A DNA stretch of 64,000 nt, taken from NCBI GenBank assembly GCA_963725185.1, contig CAVRXO010000006.1, positions 496,001 through 560,000 on the forward strand, given 5' to 3'. The stretch comes from VAZQ01 sp963725185 (GTDB lineage: Bacteria > Pseudomonadota > Alphaproteobacteria > Rhizobiales > Xanthobacteraceae). Positions within the stretch are counted from its first letter, which is position 1. Every line of letters begins with the position of its first letter. The notes beneath the pieces were generated by a model, which did no database searches, was not told where the DNA came from, and saw only the letters and a program-made list of their open reading frames with translations. Both the position numbers and the translations under genes were made by a program. Positions 44,418 through 52,101 of this stretch are shown piece by piece.

Positions 44418-45476
44418 TTGCTCCGCCATATCAAGCCGGTGAGCTACGCGATCGTTTCAGGCCTGCTGATTGCGGGCGTGCCGGATTTCGCCGCGACCGC
44501 GGCCGCGCAATCGCAGCCGCCGTCGCAACAGTCCTGGATGGTTCCCGACCTGCTCGCGGGAGCAAAATCCGAAGGCGAGCTCACCGTCTACGGCTCGATG
44601 AACGAAGAGGAGGCCTTGCCCTATTGGCAGCTGTTCCAGGACGCCACCGGCATCAAGGTGGGCTATGTGCGCTCGTCCGATGCCAGCATCCTGGCGCGCA
44701 TCGCGATCGAGTACCGCGCCCGCCAGCGCAGCTGGGACCTCGTTGCCACCACGCCGGTCTATCGGCTTCCCGACGAGGTGCTGCTGCAATTCGAGCCGCC
44801 GGAGGCGAAGAACCTGATCCCGCAGGCGCGCGCCCCCAACCGGCGCTGGTACGGCGTCTACGGCAATTACAATGCGCCCGCCTACAACACCAATCTGGTC
44901 AAAAAGGCGGACTTGCCGAAGACCTACGAGGAGTTCCTCACGCACAAGGAATGGGCCGGCAAGATCGCGATCGACGCCACCGACTCCGAATGGCTGAGCG
45001 GGATCTTCAGCTATTACGGCGAGGAACGCGGGCGCAAGCTCGTCCAGGACCTCGTCGCCACGCTCAAGCCGGTCGTGGTCGACGGCCATCTGGTGGTGGC
45101 GCGCTCGGTCGGCGCGGGCGAATATCTGGTCGCGCTCAACAACTATGTGGGGCTGACGGTCAATGTGCTGCTGTCGGGCGCACCGACCGACTTCTGGGCG
45201 CTCGATCCGGTCGGGCTGGCGTTCGGCTCGATCGGCGTGAACAGCCAGGCGCCGCATCCCAAGGCGGCGCAGCTGGCCGCCAATTTCATGCTGAGCCGCG
45301 AGGCCGAGCAGTTCCTGACCAAGAGAGGACGCTTGCCGACGCGAACGGATGTCGAGACCAACCCGCCCGGCGTCATCGATGCGTTGCAGCAGAAGAAGAT
45401 CATCGTCACCATCTCGTCGGCCGAGCAGCAGAAGAAGATGCAGACGACCTTCAACGAGCTGTTCCGCTCGAGGTGA
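44418..45476 (+). CDS. ABC transporter periplasmic receptor, family 1 (FbpA-like)
   Basis: A 352-residue receptor starting at TTG 44418, supported by GGGAGG 5-10 nt upstream. The signal MLRHIKPVSYAIVSGLLIAG ends ATAAAQ. GAKSEGELTVYGSMNEEEAL, YNAPAYNTNLVKKADLP and WAGKIAIDATDSEW follow the iron/thiamine/polyamine-type receptor pattern. It ends KKMQTTFNELFRSR, and this same ending recurs in a remnant at 46727-46772. Its permease and ATPase are not here. It could share the permease at 35355-37106, whose own receptor is of the same family. Confidence 0.88.
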   Translation: MLRHIKPVSYAIVSGLLIAGVPDFAATAAAQSQPPSQQSWMVPDLLAGAKSEGELTVYGSMNEEEALPYWQLFQDATGIKVGYVRSSDASILARIAIEYRARQRSWDLVATTPVYRLPDEVLLQFEPPEAKNLIPQARAPNRRWYGVYGNYNAPAYNTNLVKKADLPKTYEEFLTHKEWAGKIAIDATDSEWLSGIFSYYGEERGRKLVQDLVATLKPVVVDGHLVVARSVGAGEYLVALNNYVGLTVNVLLSGAPTDFWALDPVGLAFGSIGVNSQAPHPKAAQLAANFMLSREAEQFLTKRGRLPTRTDVETNPPGVIDALQQKKIIVTISSAEQQKKMQTTFNELFRSR

Positions 45477-45640
45477 CATCGCGCCGCTGGTGGGAGGTCA
45501 CCTCCTCGAACAGCTCGTTTCCGGCGCGGTTGGTCTCCCGAGATACCCAGGCCAGGCGTCGGGCGGCCGATTCTTGAAATCGACACCGGGTACCGGGACG
45601 ATCCCCTCGCGCAGCGGATGGCCCGGCGCGGCTGTTCCGG

Positions 45641-46708
45641 TCACGCGTCCCTCCGATAGATGGTGCGGCCCATGAGCTGCAGGCCCGCATGCGATCCGAT
45701 CAAGGCCTCCGCGTGCCCCATATAGAGAAAGCCGCCCGGTTTGATCAGGCGGACGAAACGTTCGATGAGCTTAGTCTTGGTCGATGCGTCGAAATAGATC
45801 ATCACGTTCCGGCAGAAGATCGCGTCGAACGGTCCTTGCATCGGCCATGACTCGACGAGATTGAGCGGCCGGAACGTAACGAGGGATCGGACGTTTGGCA
45901 CCACCCTGATGGTGGCCGGATCGCTCGCATGGATGGGCTCGAAGCAGCGGCAAAACGGATCCGGAACGTTGTCGAGAGCCTCGGCGGAGAATTCGCCCCG
46001 GCTTGCCCTGGCCAGAACGTCCGTATCGATGTCAGTGGCGAGAATGCGCACGTCGTGGCGCGCGTCGGCAATCTCGCGCCTGAGCACGAGCGCGATCGTG
46101 TAGGGCTCTTCCCCGGTCGAGCAACCGGCGGACCACACCCGCAGGCGGCGCACGGCGCGCTTCTGCTCTGGCTGCGCAAATGTCTTCGCCACGCTGTCGC
46201 GGAAGTGCGCGAAATGATGCGCCTCGCGGAAGAACCTCGTATAGTTGGTCGAGATGGAGTTGATGAAACGCTCGATCTCGCCGCCATCTCCGCTTGCGAG
46301 ATACTCGCGATATTCGCCGAAGGACGTCAGGCCAAGGGCTCGCAGCCGCCCAGACAGGCGGCCATAGACAAGATTGCGCTTGCTGTCGGACAACGCGATG
46401 CCGGCGCGCTGGTAGGCGAGCGCCGCCAGGAACGCAAAGTCGTCCTCGGAGAACGCAAATTCCCGTTGCGGGTCGGCCGCCGGGAGACCGGAATTGGGCA
46501 GTACCGCCGTCGCCTGCATACGGCCGACCGGCCCGCCGCGCCCGCCGTTGAGAGCAGCGAAGGCCACGGACGCCGGTTTGCGAACCGGTGCGGTCTCGCG
46601 CTCGGCCGGCTTTGCTGCCATCCGCGCCACCGCGGCGGGTGCCGGCATCCGGACGGCGGGGGCCGCAGCACCATCGTCGAGCTTGAAGAAGGCCACCTTC
46701 TGGTTCAT
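45641..46708 (-). CDS. cheR: CheR-type MCP methyltransferase
   Basis: A 355-residue SAM-dependent glutamate methyltransferase for chemoreceptors. Residues 1-75 are an Ala/Pro-rich lead (MNQKVAFFKLDDG) not found in short CheR proteins. The N-terminal helical domain (DFAFLAALAYQRAGIAL) is followed by NYTRFFREAHHF, the SAM motif WSAGCSTGEEPYTIA, ATDIDTDVLARA and FCRNVMIYFD. The ATG at 46708 is preferred because the frame upstream to 46789 runs over a receptor-gene remnant. It lies 91 bp after the CheY-like gene. The chemoreceptor at 19730 is a possible substrate. Confidence 0.93.
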   Translation of the reverse strand: MNQKVAFFKLDDGAAAPAVRMPAPAAVARMAAKPAERETAPVRKPASVAFAALNGGRGGPVGRMQATAVLPNSGLPAADPQREFAFSEDDFAFLAALAYQRAGIALSDSKRNLVYGRLSGRLRALGLTSFGEYREYLASGDGGEIERFINSISTNYTRFFREAHHFAHFRDSVAKTFAQPEQKRAVRRLRVWSAGCSTGEEPYTIALVLRREIADARHDVRILATDIDTDVLARASRGEFSAEALDNVPDPFCRCFEPIHASDPATIRVVPNVRSLVTFRPLNLVESWPMQGPFDAIFCRNVMIYFDASTKTKLIERFVRLIKPGGFLYMGHAEALIGSHAGLQLMGRTIYRRDA

Positions 46709-46726
46709 CGTTTCCGACTGGTGCTC

Positions 46727-46772
46727 GAAGAAGATGCAGACGACCTTTGACGAACTTTTCCGCTCGCGGTGA
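46727..46772 (+). pseudogene. 3' remnant of a solute-receptor gene
   Basis: These 46 bases match the last 46 bases of the receptor gene at 45431-45476 at 41 positions, including 21 identical bases at the start and the stop codon. It would encode KKMQTTFDELFRSR. Four of the five differences are synonymous, so it diverged as coding sequence. The rest of that gene copy is gone; cheR begins 19 bp away on the other strand. Confidence 0.75.
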
Positions 46773-46799
46773 AGGCGCTCTACTGCCAAGAGCAGCGGC

Positions 46800-47189
46800 T
46801 TAGGAAAGCTTCCCCATCACCTCTTCCATCTTCTGGCGCAGCGTCGCTTCCGTGAACGGCTTGACAAGGTAGTTGTTGACCCCGGCCTGGGCGGCGGTGA
46901 CCACGAGCTCGCGATCACCGCGGCCGCTGATGAGGATGAACGGGAGCTTGCGAACCGCCGGATGCCGGCGCACCGCCCGCAGCAATCCCAGTCCGTCCAT
47001 CTCCGGCATGTCGAACTCCGATATGATGAGATCGATCGGTTGGACGAGCGCCTTCTGAAGCGCCGCCACGCCGTTGTCCGCCTCGTGGATCATGCGTACA
47101 CCGAAATTTTCGAGTACCAAGCGGGTCACGTGACGCACGGTGCGCTGATCGTCGACGATGAGAACCTTGAGAGCCGCAGCGGCCGGCAT
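46800..47189 (-). CDS. CheY-like single-domain protein with Glu at the phospho-acceptor site
   Basis: A 129-residue receiver domain. The acidic pair is Asp13-Asp14 (IVDDQRTVR), the switch Ser is Ser88 (LISGRGD) and the lysine is Lys110 (YLVKPF). The site that should hold the phosphorylated aspartate reads LIISEFDMPEMDG: Glu58 stands where CheY has Asp57. The codon GAG is clear in the sequence. The protein may be locked in an active-like or inactive state. GAGGAG precedes the ATG. It is upstream of cheR on the same strand, so it likely belongs to one taxis module. Confidence 0.9.
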   Translation of the reverse strand: MPAAAALKVLIVDDQRTVRHVTRLVLENFGVRMIHEADNGVAALQKALVQPIDLIISEFDMPEMDGLGLLRAVRRHPAVRKLPFILISGRGDRELVVTAAQAGVNNYLVKPFTEATLRQKMEEVMGKLS

Positions 47190-47361
47190 TTACTGCTCCT
47201 CGACTATGCGAGTTTCGCTGTTGATTCCGTTCCCGGAATCATTTTGACGAAGTGCGTACCAGAGAATGCAGGACCTAGCCTGGGAGGTATTGGTTATAAA
47301 ATGCTGAAGCAGGCTGCCAGGGCCGCCGGCTTGATCAATATGACGTATCGGCTGCAACTCG

Positions 47362-48660
47362 TCAGGCACGCAGTTCTGCGGCCAGGCCGAGTTCCACCGC
47401 GCTGTCGCGCCAATCGCCGCCTTGGCGGCTCGACCCGATGGAGGGGCTGCGCAACAGCTTGAGGAAGCTCACCGGGTCCATGGGCTTCGAGAACACGAAG
47501 CCTTGGGCCGAATGGCAACCGAGCTCGATGAGCATTCGCAGGTCATCGATGTTCTCGACCCCCTCGGCGCAGACGGCGAGCCCAAAGCCATGCGCGAGCT
47601 CGACCGCGGCCGAGCAGAACGACTGCTTGACGCCGTCCGTCGCGCAGCCCGACACGTAGCTGCGATGCAGCTTCAGCTCGACGCACGGCAGATCGCGTAG
47701 CCGAGCCAGTGATGAATGGGCTTCGCCGAAGTCGTTCAGCGATATGCCAACGTTGTAGAGCTTCAATTGCGCGGCGATCTCACGAATGTCCCTCGTCTTG
47801 ATCAGGGCGGCGTCCCCTTCGGTGACCTCGACGATCAGGCCCGGAAAACTCGCCTTCTTCGGCAAAGACCTCCGAACGAGATCGACGAACGCAGGAGAAT
47901 GCAACGCATGGAGCGGGACGTTGACCGCCAATTTGAGCGGTTGTCCCTCCGCGGCAAAATGCTCCCAATCAGCCATTGCCTGCAGGACAACGAATTTCGT
48001 CAAAGGTTGATAGATCAGCGAACCGCCCGGTGGAAGGAAATTCCCTGGAGAGATAACGCCGAGTTCGGGATGGTTCGCGCGCAACAATGCCTCGGCGCCG
48101 CAAACCGTCATGGATTTAAGATCGATCTTGGCCTGATACCATAGCCTCAGCCAGCAATTCCGCAGCGCCTCGATCGGGTCAATCTGAATTTGCGGCGCCT
48201 TGCTCTGCTGCGAGACTTGGTCCTTCACGTGCGATTGCACGTTCTGCCCTTTAGCTGCGACCGCGAGGCGGTTCTTGAGATCGGCGGCCCGAACCGGCTT
48301 TTGCAGCCACGGCAACATGGTCAGCCCATGATCCTCGCCGATCCGCTGGATATCGCCGAGCGAGGCAGGATCCCGGCTGCTGATCAGCAATACCATTCCC
48401 CGGTAGCGGAAGGCCTCGAGATATCGGATCACCTCGATCGCATCGGATTGGCCGACGATCACGTCGAGGACAATCAATTCGGGAGCAGAATTCTTGAGGC
48501 CCTCAAAAAAGGGAAGCAGCCTGTCGAACTGACGCGGCACATATCCGATCGAAGCAAGAATGTCGCATGTGCTCGCCCGGACTTCCGGCTGGTCGTCCAG
48601 GACGTACGCGAGTTGGTCGCCCGAGTCCGCAGCGACCGTCAAAGGCTTCGAGCTGGACAT
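47362..48660 (-). CDS. REC-EAL protein, probably degenerate c-di-GMP phosphodiesterase
   Basis: About 432 residues from the ATG at 48660. An N-terminal receiver-like domain (YVLDDQPEVRAST, ELIVLDVIVGQSD with the Asp) is joined by a short linker to an EAL domain (GAEALLRANHPELG). Many EAL residues remain (AVNVP, VEVTEGDA, AEGVEN, SAQGFVFSKPM), but the DDFGTG motif reads NDFGEA and the KIDRS motif reads KLHRS. Loss of these metal-site residues suggests weak or no c-di-GMP hydrolysis and a role as a binding or docking effector. It is upstream of the CheY-like and cheR genes on the same strand. Confidence 0.88.
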   Translation of the reverse strand: MSSSKPLTVAADSGDQLAYVLDDQPEVRASTCDILASIGYVPRQFDRLLPFFEGLKNSAPELIVLDVIVGQSDAIEVIRYLEAFRYRGMVLLISSRDPASLGDIQRIGEDHGLTMLPWLQKPVRAADLKNRLAVAAKGQNVQSHVKDQVSQQSKAPQIQIDPIEALRNCWLRLWYQAKIDLKSMTVCGAEALLRANHPELGVISPGNFLPPGGSLIYQPLTKFVVLQAMADWEHFAAEGQPLKLAVNVPLHALHSPAFVDLVRRSLPKKASFPGLIVEVTEGDAALIKTRDIREIAAQLKLYNVGISLNDFGEAHSSLARLRDLPCVELKLHRSYVSGCATDGVKQSFCSAAVELAHGFGLAVCAEGVENIDDLRMLIELGCHSAQGFVFSKPMDPVSFLKLLRSPSIGSSRQGGDWRDSAVELGLAAELRA

Positions 48661-48693
48661 CCAAATTGCGGTTTCGTTGAGCGATGCAACCAA

Positions 48694-49141
48694 GATATCG
48701 ATGAACCGCTAGGAATGTGTGAATCCAGTCGCGAACAACGTACGTAAAACTACCGTCGGCTGCATCCGGACATGGTAAAAAAATTGGCCAATCCGGTTCC
48801 ATCAGCGTCCGTTATCGGCTTCGGGAATAAATCCGGCACTCCCCGATCCTGGCATCGCGAACGCAAGCGCGGGGCTTGTCCGATCGAGCTGCGGTCCCGA
48901 AAGTCTATGAGGATTGGACGCCTTGCGGCGCGCTCGACCGGAACGAGATCGGACCCAAGCATCGAGGTGTCTTCGGCCGCAAAGCCGGCACGGTGCGCCA
49001 GCCGGTATCCGGCCCGCGATCGCATCGAAGCGATTCCCGAAGTCGGCCGATTGGGGCTGAAGACCAAATCGAAGCCGGCAAGGCGGCAGCCGTTCGAGGG
49101 CTGGCGCCGCGGCTGCGCGCTAAGCGCGGGACCGGCTCGAG
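48694..49141. other. Intergenic region without a supported gene
   Basis: About 450 bp between the REC-EAL gene and tRNA-Val. Open frames on both strands exist, but they run into the tRNA (giving the telltale GATGIEPVTP-type peptide) and lack family signals. I see no convincing RNA structure here. Confidence 0.5.
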
Positions 49142-49216
49142 TGGTGGGCGCGACAGGGATCGAACCTGTGACCCCTACCATGTCAAGGTAGTGCTCTTCC
49201 GCTGAGCTACGCGCCC
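49142..49216 (-). tRNA. tRNA-Val(GAC)
   Basis: Read on the minus strand it begins GGGCGCGTAGCTCAGC and forms a full cloverleaf. The 7-bp acceptor stem pairs GGGCGCG with CGCGCCC (49146-49152). The anticodon loop CTTGACA gives anticodon GAC, and the T arm contains GGTTCGATCCC. The discriminator A is followed by an encoded CCA (49144-49142). Confidence 0.97.
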
Positions 49217-49365
49217 GAAAGGATCAACACGAGCCAACCGGACCGCAAGTCCGCGGCCCGCCATCCCCATCCCGGGCTTCGGCGAAACGGATTCGAGCCT
49301 GCGATGGTGAAACCCGTCATATCGGCTCGTGCCGGATGAGGCAAGCGCCGACGGCCGTGCCGGCC

Positions 49366-49725
49366 TCAGGCGGCCAAGAGCTTGTTCACCTCGTTGACCA
49401 GCTCGCGCAGGTGAACCGGCTTGGAGAGCACCTTGGCGTTCTTGGGGGCGGCTGAATCCGAGTTGAGGGCCACCGCCGCGAAACCGGTGATGAACATGAT
49501 CTTGATGTCGGGGTCGATCTCGGAGGCGCGCCGGGCGAGCTCGATGCCGTCCATTTCGGGCATCACGATATCGGTGAGCAGGAGCTCGAACGGCTCTTCG
49601 CGCAGTCGCTGGTAGGCGGACAGGCCATTATCGTAGGAAATCACGTCGAAGCCCGCATTCTGCAGCGCCTTCACCAGAAAGCGACGCATGTCGGTATCGT
49701 CTTCCGCAAGAAGAATCTTCGCCAT
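49366..49725 (-). CDS. cpdR: CpdR-family response regulator
   Basis: A 119-residue single-domain receiver starting at the ATG at 49725 (MAKILLAEDDTDMRRFLVKA). The phospho-Asp is in LLLTDIVMPEMDGIELARRA, and the lysine in VLSKPVHLRELV. The sequence is near the alphaproteobacterial CpdR consensus. Unphosphorylated CpdR acts as an adaptor delivering substrates to ClpXP at the cell pole in cell-cycle control, and is dephosphorylated through the CckA/ChpT system. Location beside an N-formylglutamate amidohydrolase gene is typical of rhizobial genomes. Confidence 0.93.
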   Translation of the reverse strand: MAKILLAEDDTDMRRFLVKALQNAGFDVISYDNGLSAYQRLREEPFELLLTDIVMPEMDGIELARRASEIDPDIKIMFITGFAAVALNSDSAAPKNAKVLSKPVHLRELVNEVNKLLAA

Positions 49726-49948
49726 GTCTCGGCTCGTTCCCCACCGGCGAGCCGAAATGGCCGCCAACTTCAGTCCCCAGGCCTTGCATTAGGCGTATGC
49801 CCGGTAAATATCGAGTGAAGCCCCGGCCCGCAAAGTGGCTCTGCTCGTTCAGCCATGGACAATACCGCGTTTGGCGGGATAGTGGTGGTGAAAATGGCGA
49901 CGCCGGACGAGGTCGCCTGATCCGCCATAATGAGGGCGAACAGGTTCC

Positions 49949-50836
49949 ATGCGCGAAGTGAAAGACGAATTCGACCTTCCGTTCGAGATTCTCGAACCGG
50001 TCGAATGGCGCGGGCCGGCGGTCTTCAATTCCCCCCACAGCGGCAGCGTCTATCCGCACGCCTTCCTCACCACCACCCGGCTCGACATCGCGACCTTGCG
50101 CCGGTCCGAGGATTCCTTCGTGGATGAGCTTGTCCACGGGGTGGTCAGCCGCGGCTACCCGTTGATGCGGGCACATTTCCCGCGCTGCTATGTGGACGTG
50201 AACCGCGAGCCCTATGAGCTCGATCCACGCATGTTCGAGGGCCGGCTGCCCTCCTTCGCCAATACCCGCTCGATGCGGGTGGCGGGCGGGCTCGGCACGG
50301 TTGCCAGGGTCGTCGGCGAGTCCCAGGAGATCTATGGCCAGCGGCTGCCGGTGGCGGATGCCATCCGCCGCATCGAGGGGCTCTACAAGCCTTATCATCG
50401 GGCGTTGCGGCGCCTGTTCACGCGACAGCACCGCGAGTTCGGGACGGCGGTGCTGATCGACTGCCATTCCATGCCTTCCTCGGCCGGCACAAAGGACGAG
50501 CGGCCGCGCGCCGATATCGTTCTGGGCGACCGCTACGGCACCAGTTGCGTGCCGGTCATCGCCGAGATCATCGAATTGGTGCTGCGCGGCCGCGGCTATG
50601 TGGTCAGCCGCAACAAGCCGTATGCGGGAGGCTTTATCACGGAGCATTACGGCAACCCGGCGGTGGGTCTGCATGCCATTCAGCTGGAGCTCAACCGCGC
50701 GCTCTATATGGATGAGCGCCGCTACGAACGCGCCGCATCGTTTCGAAGCGTTGCTGCCGACCTCGAAATCCTTGCCGATGAGATCGCCGCCATTCCGGCG
50801 CAGGAGCTGCGGCCCTACCGGGCGGCCGCCGAGTAA
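49949..50836 (+). CDS. N-formylglutamate amidohydrolase family protein
   Basis: A 295-residue metal-dependent amidohydrolase. NSPHSGSVYP near residue 28, SEDSFVDELV, YVDVNREPYELDPRMF and LIDCHSMPS are family hallmarks, with the His/Asp residues likely binding zinc. The family cleaves N-formyl-L-glutamate to formate and glutamate in histidine degradation, but this paralogue is not in a hut operon, so its true substrate is open. It is divergent from cpdR, and the gap holds both promoters. Confidence 0.92.
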   Translation: MREVKDEFDLPFEILEPVEWRGPAVFNSPHSGSVYPHAFLTTTRLDIATLRRSEDSFVDELVHGVVSRGYPLMRAHFPRCYVDVNREPYELDPRMFEGRLPSFANTRSMRVAGGLGTVARVVGESQEIYGQRLPVADAIRRIEGLYKPYHRALRRLFTRQHREFGTAVLIDCHSMPSSAGTKDERPRADIVLGDRYGTSCVPVIAEIIELVLRGRGYVVSRNKPYAGGFITEHYGNPAVGLHAIQLELNRALYMDERRYERAASFRSVAADLEILADEIAAIPAQELRPYRAAAE

Positions 50837-50844
50837 CCGTCGAT

Positions 50845-50952
50845 CGTAGGGCGCAATCGCTTTATTGCGCCGCTTGGCGGAGGCCAAGGACACAATAATT
50901 GCCCCGTTGCGGCGGTGAGGCAGATGGCGCAATAGAGCGATTGCGCCCTACG
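50845..50952. repeat. 108-bp palindromic element with 27-bp arms
   Basis: Left arm 50845-50871 (starting CGTAGGGCGCAATCGC) and right arm 50926-50952 (ending GCGATTGCGCCCTACG) are inverted repeats with one mismatch. It resembles GTAGGGCGCAAT-type repeats common in rhizobia, and it directly follows the amidohydrolase stop, so it may terminate that transcript or stabilise its end. Confidence 0.85.
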
Positions 50953-50967
50953 GCGTACGAGGCCGCC

Positions 50968-51002
50968 AAAAAAAAGGGGCCGCTCGCGGTTGCAAGCGGC
51001 CC
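50968..51002 (-). terminator. Intrinsic terminator on minus strand
   Basis: GGGCCGCT (50977-50984) pairs with AGCGGCCC (50995-51002) in an 8-bp stem. On the minus strand it is followed by eight U (A-run 50968-50975). No protein gene on this strand feeds it, which points to a non-coding transcript. Confidence 0.8.
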
Positions 51003-51115
51003 AAGTCTAGGGAGGAAACGCCCAAGGAGGGCAGCGGTAACGCGAGGCGCTACCGCACCGCAACAACATGCCACCGCAGCGCACAAAACGCAAGTCTCAT
51101 TGACCTATTATTCAT
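50968..51115 (-). ncRNA. Candidate small RNA with anti-Shine-Dalgarno loops
   Basis: On the minus strand this otherwise gene-free stretch shows, 5' to 3', a 9-bp hairpin with a CCTCG loop (51034-51056), a small hairpin whose loop is TCCTT (51020-51032), an exposed TTTCCTCCC (about 51010-51018), and an intrinsic terminator (50968-51002). TCCTT and TCCTCCC are complementary to ribosome-binding sites. Rhizobial and Rhodobacter sRNAs with CCUCCUCCC-type loops have this layout. The 5' end is not defined; an A/T-rich zone near 51090-51120 may hold the promoter. Confidence 0.6.
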
Positions 51116-51275
51116 ACATTTTCTGCATGGCTGGCCTGCCGCGATCCATACCCGGCGGCGGCCACGGTCGACGCATATTTTCCGCAGTATTCTAAAGGGC
51201 TTACCTTGAGGTTTGAGGGCTGCGGCAACGCCCGGTGCGGCAACTTTCGAATCAGTATCAGGCCAGGGAGCGTCA

Positions 51276-52061
51276 ATGGCGGCCATCGATTTTGCAGCCT
51301 TCGTCGAGAAGCTCGCGGGGGTCGCGGGCGAGACGATCCTGCCCTTCTTCCGGACCGCCCTGAACGTCCGAGACAAGGGTTGCCCCGGCGCCTTCGACCC
51401 AGTGACTGCCGCCGATCACGCGGCCGAAACCGCGATGCGCGCCCTCATCCGGAGTCAATTCCCGGACCATGGAATCGTGGGCGAGGAATATGGCGACGAC
51501 CACCCGGAGGCGGAATATGTCTGGTTTCTCGACCCGATCGACGGCACCAAGTCATTCATCTCGGGCATGCCGGCCTGGGGCACGCTGATCGCGCTGACCC
51601 GTCTCGGCGTGCCGGTGTTCGGCCTGATGGATCAGCCGTTCATCCGCGAACGCTTCAGCGGCGACGGCGGGGCCGCGCACTACCGTGGTCCGGCCGGCGA
51701 GCGCGATCTGCGCGTGCGGCCATGCGAAAACCTGGCCGAAGCCGTTTTGTTCACGACCAGCCCCCGACTGATGAACAGCTCCGATCGCCACGCCTTTGGC
51801 CGGGTCGAGGATGCCGTCCTGCTCTCGCGCTATGGCGGCGATTGCTATGCCTATTGCATGCTGGCGGCCGGCCATGTCGACCTGGTGATCGAGACCGAGC
51901 TCAAGCCCCATGACGTGCTTGCCCTGGTGCCGATCATCACCGGTGCCGGCGGCGTGATCACCACGTGGGGGAATGGCCCACCCCACGCAGGCGGCCGGAT
52001 CGTGGCGGCCGGCGACCGCCGCGTCCACGCCGCCGCTTTGGCCTTGCTGGCCGCGCAATGA
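51276..52061 (+). CDS. hisN: Histidinol-phosphatase, inositol monophosphatase family
   Basis: A 261-residue IMPase-fold phosphatase. GGGAG lies about 8 nt before the ATG at 51276; the 21-codon extension to 51213 is unlikely. Metal and substrate motifs are intact: DPVTAADHAAE, GEEYGDD, LDPIDGTKSFISGMPAWG and the C-terminal KPHDVLALVPIITGAGG (catalytic Asp region). The SFISGMPAWG sequence is typical of alphaproteobacterial HisN, which hydrolyses histidinol phosphate in histidine biosynthesis. The location next to cpdR and the amidohydrolase is conserved in related genomes. The last bases overlap a tandem repeat. Confidence 0.92.
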   Translation: MAAIDFAAFVEKLAGVAGETILPFFRTALNVRDKGCPGAFDPVTAADHAAETAMRALIRSQFPDHGIVGEEYGDDHPEAEYVWFLDPIDGTKSFISGMPAWGTLIALTRLGVPVFGLMDQPFIRERFSGDGGAAHYRGPAGERDLRVRPCENLAEAVLFTTSPRLMNSSDRHAFGRVEDAVLLSRYGGDCYAYCMLAAGHVDLVIETELKPHDVLALVPIITGAGGVITTWGNGPPHAGGRIVAAGDRRVHAAALALLAAQ

Positions 52062-52101
52062 CTTGGGTCAAAATGACTTGGATCAAAATGACTTGGGTCA
52101 G
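52057..52101. repeat. Three 15-bp tandem repeats at the hisN 3' end
   Basis: AATGACTTGGGTCAA, AATGACTTGGATCAA and AATGACTTGGGTCAG follow one another. The first unit contains the hisN stop codon, and the array abuts the convergent hydrolase stop. Confidence 0.9.

Noticed and set aside
46727..46789. An N-terminal extension of CheR to base 46789
   Set aside because: The added residues are the antisense of the receptor-gene remnant; the ATG at 46708 starts a plausible protein.
48750..49181. Minus-strand frame beginning MVGVTGSIPVAPTT
   Set aside because: Begins inside the tRNA; same artefact on the other strand.
48772..49191. Plus-strand frame ending in a GATGIEPVTPTMSR-like peptide
   Set aside because: That peptide is the translation of the tRNA-Val region, a well-known false-positive pattern. 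The upstream part shows no homology cue.
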